Shown one piece after another: positions 45,301 through 53,519 of a stretch of 64,000 nucleotides of DNA. Source of the stretch: Bolinopsis microptera (lineage: Eukaryota > Ctenophora > Tentaculata > Lobata > Bolinopsidae); contig NC_087074.1 of assembly GCF_026151205.1 (NCBI RefSeq), positions 930,001 to 994,000 on the forward strand, read 5' to 3'. The notes below the pieces were generated by a model. That model ran no database searches. It had not been told where the DNA came from and saw nothing but the letters and a program-made list of their open reading frames with translations. The position numbers and the translations under genes were made by a program. How positions within the stretch are numbered: position 1 is the stretch's first letter; each line of letters starts with the position of its first letter.

Positions 45301-46393
45301 TAACTCTGAGACTGACTCTGAGTCAATATCTTCTGAACTCAGCAATGCCTCTAGCAGAAAGGGCTACAAAAGCTGTAACTCGAACAACAGCTCCAGTAAC
45401 AGTGCACAGGGCAAGACGCAGAATACAGAAAAGAAAGTAAAGGTCAAAGTTAAGAAGACGAGGAAAGCAAGACAGATCTTAACCCCCGGCAAAATTAAGG
45501 TCCCTTGCAGCACTCACGAATCGATAGAAAACTCAATACGACTCCTTGAGCAGAACTTACTAGAATTCCAAGAAAAGCTAGCAAACCAAGATTCAGTTCT
45601 GTCCTCCTTAGCCAGTCAACTCAACTCCAGCGCCCCACTAACCAGCTCGAAATCTCTAGCCACGCTGGTCAACAAAAACAAAACAATATTTGATACCCTA
45701 AATATTCAGCAAAACTCTATCGACAATATCATGGACAGAATGATAGAAGGAGAAAAAGAACGGAAACGTATCCAAGACCAAGCTCACAGAGCAACGGCAG
45801 AAAAGGTTTTTCGATCCAAGACCCTTGAACTTGAAAAACAGATAGCTGATTCAGCCAAGGAGGTTAACTACTTAAAAAGCGAGCTCGCAAGAATGAAAAA
45901 CAACGAGCCGAACCAATCCAACGAGATACGCATAATACAGGCTAGACACAGCGAAGAACTCAGCAAACTCAAATCCGATATCATGGGGATGAAGAGTGTA
46001 CCCGGAAGTCATTCGAACGGGGTCAATTATCCCAACCAATATGATGGAGTCGACGAAAAATGTGCGATTCTAAGTCATTTGGAAAATTTCAATAGACGCG
46101 CTACGAATGATTTAGGAGACAAGATTCTCCAAGGACAACGAGAAGGGTTTGAACTTATCAGCCGAGAGATTACAGCGTGTTTCAAAGATCTGCCTAAAAT
46201 CAACACAGCAGGTCAAGAAGGTAACATCCAGTCTGCTAACAAACCTCGCGCTAATAGTTTTGAACCGAAACACCAAAACGATGCCGCCAACAAAACCCCC
46301 GAGGACCCCCAGCCCCCTTACAAGACCAAACGACAAAAAACGCACGGCACCACACAAAGGAAAGAAAGAGAATATGCCGAGTCAAAAGGCTGA
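42356..46393 (+). CDS. LINE ORF1 protein (large, acidic/basic, coiled coil)
   Basis: The frame is open from 41816 but its first ATG is at 42356, giving about 1345 codons to the TGA at 46391. There is no recognised RRM or zinc finger. Visible features include a Ser-rich then acidic tract near 43290-43470 (NNDDDEDGEDGEERS), and a basic KKVKVKVKKTRKAR segment near 45433-45475. A coiled coil lies between about 45520 and 45900 (IRLLEQNLLEFQEKL; LEKQIADSAKEVNYLKSEL), and a Pro/Lys-rich end follows. This suits an RNA-binding, multimerising ORF1 protein. The first 280 codons or so look less protein-like, so the true start could be later. The end overlaps the next frame by 20 bases. Confidence 0.65.
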   Translation: MTMSKAEVSRSFYALVTLHIFHTHVCSALCVILYTELSACVYTFYFAIYTICAANKITNIMMCLAYCLEKANLKVSSDTGKNVPQRRPEQLASRTLCSEMVACANHLSTSGEFSNTYPAKLTAISGRADAAQQQQPYTLHTMYNIGYTCYVRSVLPVGTAARYLPIIRNLNPTSERDATSMSRDIQINTDTSTSRDMLTNRAICSSTVSVNQCRYVISVREHNQSHCYLLVCPKPNTHLSRDCPFLPVLRPHLLLTALSSNNVKTCIHHYSHVCVVPIPDTESEFHTTAASREQSLTQYPSTSLSDSERTSKGDDDKSSSSSGSQASKSTSNDRTNRATARVGLVRKSNPGSSQSNNDDDEDGEDGEERSKTKILSRCESDSEPINPPLCVSPIPPTGKVEMLDKTILGRISQQLFETLGNLSLFGNHSISSDLDLDDTIDLSVSISLGKGGDLVITPKPRSKPSRPLPTIEITPVKKQNDPNTDGEYYTGTGKPTITPVLLHSPKHEHLLSPRSRTLQIRSRSKSVGSIFQHEQPSAILKRKLRAQTEYEFASDTPVKRRYLSESAADSQDLFESPRKLECIRIDDEGYHDCSPGRNTLIHIKQDFLKDDEIVTPVNLVAALENALNEKYQSTRLFASEVHLLEQQAHSKCISLTWNLSDIEAIENDDKADILSKLLVKLNRHYHDTNLESPSTAFNSLRVTSLLGRSDKVPITLQGDEEVTDALVLLHLGRERAVNIIPKRFNNDLMDVFDLCLGNLTALSVLEKTRRDMSISLAIEKPLEDELDFHLLVQLQRKRHRTPIVLQPAPENTHCSPLTDAVQGITGLASNVPAPEQLHCEGDNGSLPDSQDKQDDTTIVEKQLRFFSRDTCDKILNSASSKNLNKWIDLCGLTSQKTNERSQTAIKAFFNLVIDNKYSTYPSAPLITSLVEKMAVDSLDRELKRFEINFNPQTPVDNKKKLLRDHVNTIGREARKANPPDLINSETDSESISSELSNASSRKGYKSCNSNNSSSNSAQGKTQNTEKKVKVKVKKTRKARQILTPGKIKVPCSTHESIENSIRLLEQNLLEFQEKLANQDSVLSSLASQLNSSAPLTSSKSLATLVNKNKTIFDTLNIQQNSIDNIMDRMIEGEKERKRIQDQAHRATAEKVFRSKTLELEKQIADSAKEVNYLKSELARMKNNEPNQSNEIRIIQARHSEELSKLKSDIMGMKSVPGSHSNGVNYPNQYDGVDEKCAILSHLENFNRRATNDLGDKILQGQREGFELISREITACFKDLPKINTAGQEGNIQSANKPRANSFEPKHQNDAANKTPEDPQPPYKTKRQKTHGTTQRKEREYAESKG

Positions 46394-47141
46394 AGACCCA
46401 GTCACCTTTTTGTCCGAGGGAACCACTAAAAGCACGACAACTGCTGGTGCCAATAAACAAAGCAAAAATAACAGTGATGGCACCCCTGTTAACCGTGAAA
46501 CGTACCGTCGTGACAACTTCAATCCTCAACATTGGCACACCCGGAAATGTGTAGTCATTCACGACGCACACTTCAATACCTTCGACGAATCAAGATTCAC
46601 GAAACGTTTTGATGTCAAGAGGATAGAATATGATACTGCCGTATCAGCTAGCAGGGACCAAAACTTAGTCAAAAAAGTCTCAGAAATCAACCCTGAAGCC
46701 ATTTATATCCATCTAGGGCAACTTGATGTTCTGATGAATACGCCAGGAAACACGATACTAGATGGTATGAAGAAAATCTTGGATGACCTAACAAAAGCAA
46801 CCTCAACAAAGATATGTGTTTCGTAGATTATTCCACTCCCCGGCTATCCACAAGTCAGCAGTACCATAAGACAGATAAACTCTGAACTGAGCGAATACGT
46901 CAAATCCAAGAATAATGCTAGCCTAGACATAAAAATATGCACGCAAAACAATGACAATCTCGGAGGATTCATCCAGCGCAGCGTAGGACCACATGGAGTC
47001 TTGTTGGGTCTCGATGAACGAGGGGCTCGGAAATTGTGGCTTCATCTCCGTGACGGACTATTTAGATCTCTCGACATTGAGCTATCAAGAGGGACTAAAA
47101 ACTCAATCAAACCTCAACAGAAGAAAAACCATAATGGATAG
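46374..47141 (+). pseudogene. LINE SGNH/esterase-like ORF with an in-frame stop
   Basis: A frame in a different phase from ORF1. A plausible ATG at 46374 overlaps the ORF1 stop; an earlier one is at 46282. It runs to TAG at 47139, with one internal TAG at 46824. The fold is suggested by CVVIHDAHFNTF, IYIHLGQLDVL and GVLLGLDERGARKLWLHLRDGLF, which correspond in place to the GDSH, GxND and DxxH blocks of the esterases in CR1-type LINE ORF1 proteins. All three catalytic positions look altered (Ser to Ala, Asn to Leu, His absent), so enzymatic activity is unlikely. Its stop overlaps the ORF2 start as ATGGATAG. Confidence 0.6.
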
Positions 47142-50100
47142 TCCCAAAACAACTGATGTCCTGATCAGATTGCCTTCCCACAACAGGGAGACATTGAAAA
47201 TCCTTTCGTGGAACATACACGATGCTTCAAACGGGAAAGAAGGCAGGAAAATTGATGATACTGAATTTGCTGCCATTGTCACTTCTTGTCCCATTTTCTG
47301 TCTTCAGGAAACCAAGAGTAAAATATTTGTTCCAGACTACAAATGTTTTAATGCTAACAGACCAAACAGTCGCTCAGGAGGACTTTGCATTGGTGTCCAC
47401 AGGTCTATTGCCAAGGATATCAAAGAAATAACATCCAATTGTAGTGACATCCAATCAGTAAGATTAAAACTAGGAAGTGAGAGTGCTGTCGATGAACTAG
47501 TTATCATCAACTTATACGACTCACCTGAGCACTCTTCCTACAAGAAGAGATTGAAATCAAGCAAAAGTACATCCGATGACGATGCTTCAACTCTAGACAA
47601 CTTACTTGACTTCACCATGAATAGTATTCAAAACGGTAGGAAGGTGATACTAGCAGGTGATTTCAATGCAAGGACCGCAACCTTGAACAACACCATCGAG
47701 GAAGATAATGAAGCATTATCTGCTGCAAACCCATTTAGCCAACGCAGCCACCCCTGTCTCAATGATCGTTCTAGCAAGGACCAGATGGTTAATCCTAGAG
47801 GAAAGTTACTCCTTGACTTTCTGGCCTGTGCAAATCTAACCATCCTAAACGGCAGCGTACTTGGCGATTCCTTAGGGGAATTCACATCGGTGAATTATGG
47901 CGGAGCTAGCGTTGTAGACTATGTTGCTGTAGGAGCTGACATAAAAGCGATCGTTAAGAGTTTTAGAGTCCTTGATTTGAACAAATTCTCCGATCACAAA
48001 CCCTCTGTCACAACTCTTAGCCTGAGACACAACATAACCCTTTCAGAAGAAATACTGCGTGACCTCGAGGACGCGCCCAGGAAGTACAAATGGCCATGTG
48101 AGGATAATGCTGAGCTCAAATTCTTGCTAGCTATGGGTGACCCTAGTATAAAGGAAAAGACGGAAACTCTGGCTACAAGTTCATGCAAAACCCCTCAAGA
48201 CGTTCTTAACCTTAACAACCAAATTGTTGAGCTGTATCATCAGGTTGCTGAACAAGTGATGCCCCGAAAAAACGCCTCAAGTCGTCAGAAAGGGCCGAGA
48301 CATAATAAATATGGTAGCACCAAAAAGAAGAGTCGAATGAAGCCAAAAATGGCATGGTTTGACAGTGAATGTATCCGTCTTAAGAGGACACTCAACATTC
48401 TAGCAAAAAAGTATGGAAGATCCCCATTGGACAAGCTCCTCAGGGACTCTTATTACGACACACGGCGACAATATAGAAAGATGATCAGACATAAGCGATC
48501 AGAATTCTTTGAGAAGCTTTGCAAGGACATAGAAACAGGGAACAACATCTGCTGGAAATCCTTCAAAGCTCTTAAAAATACAAAATCGCCTGCAACCAGT
48601 CTTGATGCCTTCGATATGATCAACTTTTGCAAGTTCTTCAGTGAACTTTACGGCAAAAAGAACATCAAAGACTCTAAGATCGCAGAGCTACAGTCAAAGA
48701 TGCAGAAAAACAACATTTGTGACGACCTGACCAAGCTTTTGGATCAAGATATAAAGATGGAAGAGCTGTGTGCTTGCATTAAGGCCACTAAAAAAGGAAA
48801 GGCAGTTTCCGAAGATCTAATTTCTAATGAATTCTTCAAAGCCTCAACACGATCCATGCTCAAAGCAGTCCTCAACCTCTTCAACCACTGCCTAAGCCTA
48901 TCAATTTACCCATGGACTTCATCAGTAGTTACACCACTACACAAAAAAGGTGATATCTATGATCCAAACAACTACAGAGCCATCGCTGTAGCGAGCAATC
49001 TCGGAAAGCTCTTTGCAAGCATATTGCTGAAAAGATTGATATCATTCCGTGATCAATGTGATCCTGATACAGCCAACCAACTAGGTTTCTGTAAAGACGC
49101 ACAGACAGCAGACCACATTTTCACACTTTCAACCTGCGTGGAAAAGTATGTCACCAAGAAACGCCAAAGGCTATACACATGCTTTGTCGATTATGCCAAA
49201 GCGTTTGATTCCATCTGTCGTGAGGCACTCCTATACAAGTTGTGGAAAATGGGTATTCAAGGGAGATTCTTTGAGTGCATTAAGTTCATGTACTCAAACT
49301 CCTCAGCCAAAGTGAAGCTACTAGACAAGCTGTCACAGAAGATCGACATATTATGTGGTACCGAGCAAGGACACCCCATGTCCCCTGAACTGTTTAAATG
49401 CTTTGTCCACCAGCTTTCACATGATCTCAACAACATCGAAGGAGTGAAAGTCCCTGTCCTAAATGATACAGATATAACTCATCTGCTATGGGCAGACGAC
49501 CTTGTCCTTCTAGCCCTCAACAAACACAGTCTTCAACAAATGCTTGATGTCCTAAACAACTACTGCTCAGAATGGGGCCTGACAGTAAACATTGGAAAAA
49601 CTTCAGTCCTTGTGTTTAACCCAACAGGAAGGCATCTGAAGGAAAGTCATGAGTTCAAACTGGGAGAACAACAGATCCCCTCCGGGAGAGAGTACTGTTA
49701 CCTTGGCATTACATTTACTCTGAGCGGATCACTTAAGCTAACACAACAAAAGCTGAGGCAAAAAGCATTAAGAAGTTATTTTTCTTTGAAAAGCTACATT
49801 GATACCCGCCACATCAGGAAATCTATACTGTTCAAGCTATATGATACACTTATTGTACCCGTGGTGTCGTATGGTTGCCAAGTGTGGCTGCCGAGCACAG
49901 CTCTGTTCCGCAACTTCCCCACAAACACGAGCACCACACCAGAAACAGGAAACGTGTGTACACTCATTGCCAGGGACCCTCTAGAGAACTTTCATCTGTC
50001 TCTTTTGAAATGGACCTTAGGGGTGAGGAAGTCAACATCCAATGCTGCGATATGGGGTGACACAGGCAGGCATCCACTAGGCATCACGCTATCAAAGCAA

Positions 50101-50784
50101 GTGTTCAACTACAAAGAAAGACTTGAACAAATGGTTGTAGACGGTCGTGACTGCATTGCTAGACACGCTTTCGAAGAGCAGGCGACCCTAAACCTGAGCT
50201 GGTTCTCCACTCTCGAGCAGATGCAAGAAACCATCGAGGCATCAGAGAGAAACCAAGGATTAAGACCAAGCCAGATAAGAAAGAGTTTGCAAAAGTGGTT
50301 TATAAACTCATGGGAAACAGAAAGGACATCTAACAGAAAACTATCATTCTACAACTTAGTGAAGAGAAAGTTTGCTCAAGAGACGTATCTAGCCCTTGAT
50401 CTTAAACCTAACTGCTCAAAGAAGATCGCGCAACTCAGAAGCAGCTCCCACCGCTTTAACGTTGAAACTGGTCGCTACGGCAAAAAGCGGTTTAACATAA
50501 AACATCGGGCCTGCAGACATTGCTGCTCAAGTGACGATGACTTGTTAGATCTTCTCTATGAGCTACCAGGGGCCTATCCAGTGATAGAAGATGAGCATCA
50601 CATCCTCTACGAATGCCCCCTATACGAAGACCTACGCAAAAACCTGCATCAACGAACGAGGGACCTGTTAGTAATGAGAGAAGAACCGGGAGAAATCTTC
50701 GACGACTCAACAACTATTAGAGACATTGGACGGTTTTTAAATAAGGTCGATGAACGGAGGTTCCCGAAGAAAAATACTGAATGA
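47134..50784 (+). CDS. LINE ORF2: APE endonuclease and reverse transcriptase
   Basis: The likely ATG at 47134 overlaps the preceding stop; the frame is open from 46993 and ends at 50784 (1216 codons). The N-terminal APE-type endonuclease shows LKILSWNIHDAS, CLQETKSK, LAGDFNART and SDHKPSV with the catalytic Asn, Glu, Asp and His. The reverse transcriptase shows NNYRAIAVASNLGKL, FVDYAKAFDSI, GTEQGHPMSPELF and the catalytic LLWADDLVLLAL near 49480-49515, then YCYLGITF. The C-terminus has a zinc knuckle CRHCCSS...EDEHHILYECPLYEDLR. No RNase H domain is seen. The frame is intact. Clade is not certain; CR1/L2-like is my best guess. Confidence 0.9.
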   Translation: MDSPKTTDVLIRLPSHNRETLKILSWNIHDASNGKEGRKIDDTEFAAIVTSCPIFCLQETKSKIFVPDYKCFNANRPNSRSGGLCIGVHRSIAKDIKEITSNCSDIQSVRLKLGSESAVDELVIINLYDSPEHSSYKKRLKSSKSTSDDDASTLDNLLDFTMNSIQNGRKVILAGDFNARTATLNNTIEEDNEALSAANPFSQRSHPCLNDRSSKDQMVNPRGKLLLDFLACANLTILNGSVLGDSLGEFTSVNYGGASVVDYVAVGADIKAIVKSFRVLDLNKFSDHKPSVTTLSLRHNITLSEEILRDLEDAPRKYKWPCEDNAELKFLLAMGDPSIKEKTETLATSSCKTPQDVLNLNNQIVELYHQVAEQVMPRKNASSRQKGPRHNKYGSTKKKSRMKPKMAWFDSECIRLKRTLNILAKKYGRSPLDKLLRDSYYDTRRQYRKMIRHKRSEFFEKLCKDIETGNNICWKSFKALKNTKSPATSLDAFDMINFCKFFSELYGKKNIKDSKIAELQSKMQKNNICDDLTKLLDQDIKMEELCACIKATKKGKAVSEDLISNEFFKASTRSMLKAVLNLFNHCLSLSIYPWTSSVVTPLHKKGDIYDPNNYRAIAVASNLGKLFASILLKRLISFRDQCDPDTANQLGFCKDAQTADHIFTLSTCVEKYVTKKRQRLYTCFVDYAKAFDSICREALLYKLWKMGIQGRFFECIKFMYSNSSAKVKLLDKLSQKIDILCGTEQGHPMSPELFKCFVHQLSHDLNNIEGVKVPVLNDTDITHLLWADDLVLLALNKHSLQQMLDVLNNYCSEWGLTVNIGKTSVLVFNPTGRHLKESHEFKLGEQQIPSGREYCYLGITFTLSGSLKLTQQKLRQKALRSYFSLKSYIDTRHIRKSILFKLYDTLIVPVVSYGCQVWLPSTALFRNFPTNTSTTPETGNVCTLIARDPLENFHLSLLKWTLGVRKSTSNAAIWGDTGRHPLGITLSKQVFNYKERLEQMVVDGRDCIARHAFEEQATLNLSWFSTLEQMQETIEASERNQGLRPSQIRKSLQKWFINSWETERTSNRKLSFYNLVKRKFAQETYLALDLKPNCSKKIAQLRSSSHRFNVETGRYGKKRFNIKHRACRHCCSSDDDLLDLLYELPGAYPVIEDEHHILYECPLYEDLRKNLHQRTRDLLVMREEPGEIFDDSTTIRDIGRFLNKVDERRFPKKNTE

Positions 50785-51027
50785 ATGTCGTGTTTTGTAT
50801 ATTTTGATAAGTGTGTGGACATTGTATGATACTTTCATTGTCATTGTTGAGTGCTCTTGGCTGAGTTTTTTCTGCATACGACTGTGCTATCTGTGCTATA
50901 TTCTTTTACATGGCTATCTACTTTTACCACCTTGTTTGGTTATTTGTTACATTGGGGTAGTTTTGAATATTGAACCTTCTATTCCTATATTGGTCAGACA
51001 CGGCATCTGCCGTTTGACCCAATTTTG

Positions 51028-51060
51028 TTTAATTCCTGTTTAATTCCTGTTTAATTCCTG
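51028..51060 (+). repeat. 3'-terminal tail of three TTTAATTCCTG units
   Basis: Three perfect 11-base units end the LINE directly before the satellite. Short tandem 3' tails in place of poly-A are known from several LINE clades. Confidence 0.85.
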
Positions 51061-51937
51061 TTTGCCTCTAGCAACCCTCTACTATACAACAGGGTTGCTA
51101 CAATATAGCTAGACGTTGCCTTTAGCAACCCTATACTATACACCAGGGTTGCTACAATATAGCTAGACATTGCCTCTAGCAACCCTATACTATACAACAG
51201 GGTTGCTACAATATAGCTAGACATTGCCTCTAGCAACCCTATACTATACAACAGGGTTGCTACAATATAGCTAGACGTTGCCTCTAGCAACCCTCTACTA
51301 TACAACAGGGTTGCTAAAATATAGCTAGACGGTGCCTCTAGCAACCCTGTACTATACAACAGTGTTGCTACAATATAGCTAGACGTTGCCTCTAGCAACC
51401 CTCTACTATACAACAGGGTTGCTACAATATAGCTAGACATTGCCTCTAGCAACCCTATACTATACAACAGGGTTGCTACAATATAGCTAGACATTGCCTC
51501 TAGCAACCCTATACTATACAACAGGGTTGCTACAATATAGCTAGACGTTGCCACTAGCAACCCTGTACTATACAACAGGGTTGCTACAATATAGCTAGAC
51601 ATTGCCTCTAGCAACCCTATACTATACAACAGGGTTGCTACAATATAGCTAGACGTTGCCTCTAGCAACCCTATACTATACAACAGGGTTGCTAAAATAT
51701 AGCTAGACGTTGCCGCTAGCAACCCTATACTATACAACAGGGTTGCTACAATGTAGCTAGACGTTGCCTCTAGCAACCCTATACTATACAACAGGGTTGC
51801 TACAATATAGCTAGACGGTGCCTCTAGCAACCCTGTACTATACAACAGGGTTGCTACAATATAGCTAGACGTTGCCTCTAGCAACCCTCTACTATACACT
51901 AGGGTTGCTAAAATATAGCTAGACGTTGCCTCTAGCA
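51061..51937. repeat. 54-bp cruciform-capable satellite, right arm, about 16 units
   Basis: Same unit and orientation as the left arm, but only the short 54-bp form. Because 54 is a multiple of three, the minus strand is open for 320 codons with an 18-residue repeat; I regard this as a by-product. Confidence 0.95.
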
Positions 51938-52776
51938 CAAATTTTACCGAGATCGTTTGATGTTTGACCAGTTTTGAAATGTAACCCTCACCATTTGAGA
52001 TAACAATTCTCACACTTCTTAATATTTAATGACCGGTTCTCTCTTTTCGATTGAAACCACTTTAATTAACGAAAATAGGATATGAAAACGGACACCATTA
52101 ATAATGACGCATAAGTTAATTATGACTCATGACTTAAGTTAATCATGATAATCAACTGGCCGATATAGGTCTGGATTTCTCTGTATCTTTGAAAAATACC
52201 ACACAACCCAATCCCGTATGAGACACAATCCATTCACGTACGAATCACATTGATTCATAGTACTAGATTTCAACTGTAGTCTGCCTTCTGCCCATAACCC
52301 GATCAGGAAACCGTTAGATAGTCGCCATTTTTCAAATGTTTCAACAATCCTACTCGGAGAGGTGATGACGTCATGATCCTCTCATTTCTCTCTCTCCAAA
52401 GCGCTTAACTTCGAGTAGAGTGATTTTTTGTAGTTTAATTAGAAAAATGTTAATGAAATTTATCGTATAATATCATTTAAATCAAGACATTACAAGAAGA
52501 AAAGTGTCTTGCTGTCGGACAATATTCGGCTAACTTAATTTGTTTACAGCCATAAACTTAACTTGATTACAGCCATTCAGTGGCTGGATTATAGTTCACC
52601 GGTAGGTGCTGGCGATTAGCACCATACCAATGGCGATTCAGCACTGGGTCCTTGTTTCAATAAATATCGCCCCTATCAATAACAGGTGTGCACATTAACC
52701 GTTCTTAGATACTGATATTTTAACACAAACTTGCCGTTTATTCTGCTAGGTGTTTAGGTGACGAGTTAAACACAAG
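51938..52776. other. Intergenic, promoter side of the transporter gene
   Basis: No exon or element that I can support. Confidence 0.5.
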
Positions 52777-53410
52777 ATGGGTGAATCGGGAAAGCATGAA
52801 ACCACTGAAACAGTTGATTCTGTGATAAACAGAATAGGAAAGTCGCCCAATTTCCTAATGTTTGTTGTTGCCACGTGCGCAATGTCATGTTCGTATGTGG
52901 GCACGTTTTTCGCCTTCATGGTTCAGTTTACCGGCTTCATTCCTAATGAGGAATACAGGTGTATTTCTCAGAAGTGCCAAACTCTGAAAAGCAATTTCAC
53001 GTCGGAATTGAATGAAGGTAAGTTTTTCTTTTTTCAAATTTTTAACCCACTATGCATTTAACTTTGAAGCTTTAACTTTAAGTCTGTTTAATGTCGTGAA
53101 TGCTTGGCTTACTTATATCGGTAATATGTGTGCGGTAATGTTCGTTTTATTAATTATTTTAATTTCATTCCGATTGAATACAATTTCAGGGATGATAAAC
53201 CTATTTAAACCGTGTTTACATTTTCAGTTGATAGTAAATTCTATGATATAGCGACCATCTGTGACAATGCTATGATTTACGGAGCAGATTTCAAATGGGA
53301 TATTTCTCGGACAACCTTTGCGATTGATTTCGACAAAATCTGCAAGCCAAGCGAATTGAGCCTTCTTAACTCACTTTATTTTGTTGGAGGATCTATAAGT
53401 CTGCTTTGTG
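52777..53410 (+). CDS. SLC22-like organic ion transporter, first two exons
   Basis: Exon 1 is 52777-53017 (ATG, 80 codons plus 1 base, donor gtaagt). Exon 2 is 53228-53410 (acceptor ttttcag, donor gtaaaa). The phases match. Exon 1 encodes a short cytoplasmic lead, a first membrane helix (MFVVATCAMSCSYVGTFFAFMVQF) and a Cys-bearing, glycosylatable loop (NFTSE). Exon 2 continues the large extracellular loop with IYGADFKWDISRTTFAIDFDKICKPSEL and enters helix 2 (SLYFVGGSISLLCG). A big Cys-rich loop between helices 1 and 2, then FVGG-S, is the layout of the SLC22 organic cation/anion transporter family of the major facilitator superfamily. Later exons would fall in the error-rich stretch and are not readable. 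Confidence 0.7.
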
Positions 53411-53519
53411 GTAAAAAACCTGATTTGAATATGTTTTGAGCCTGCGATGATATACGCTCGCGTTTTTATTTTGTTGTTACTTGTTCAACCTTATTCTTGA
53501 TTCTTGAAGGGCCCTTAAA

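Larger units (their letters stand above)
41795..51060 (+). mobile_element. Near full-length LINE inserted in a satellite unit
   Basis: About 9.27 kb. The order is: structured leader (41795-42355), ORF1 (42356-46393), a second frame with an esterase-like fold (46374-47141), ORF2 with endonuclease and reverse transcriptase (47134-50784), a short 3'UTR, and a tail of three TTTAATTCCTG units (51028-51060). The flanks are parts of the same satellite unit: the left side ends GCTAGAC and the right resumes (G)TTTGCCTCTAGC, where intact units read GCTAGACGTTGCCTCTAGC. There is no obvious long target duplication. Intact long frames suggest a young copy, broken only by one in-frame TAG. Confidence 0.85.

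Noticed and set aside
51051..52013. 320-codon frame with the same 18-residue repeat (right arm)
   Set aside because: Same reason. Identity between units is at the DNA level including third codon positions.
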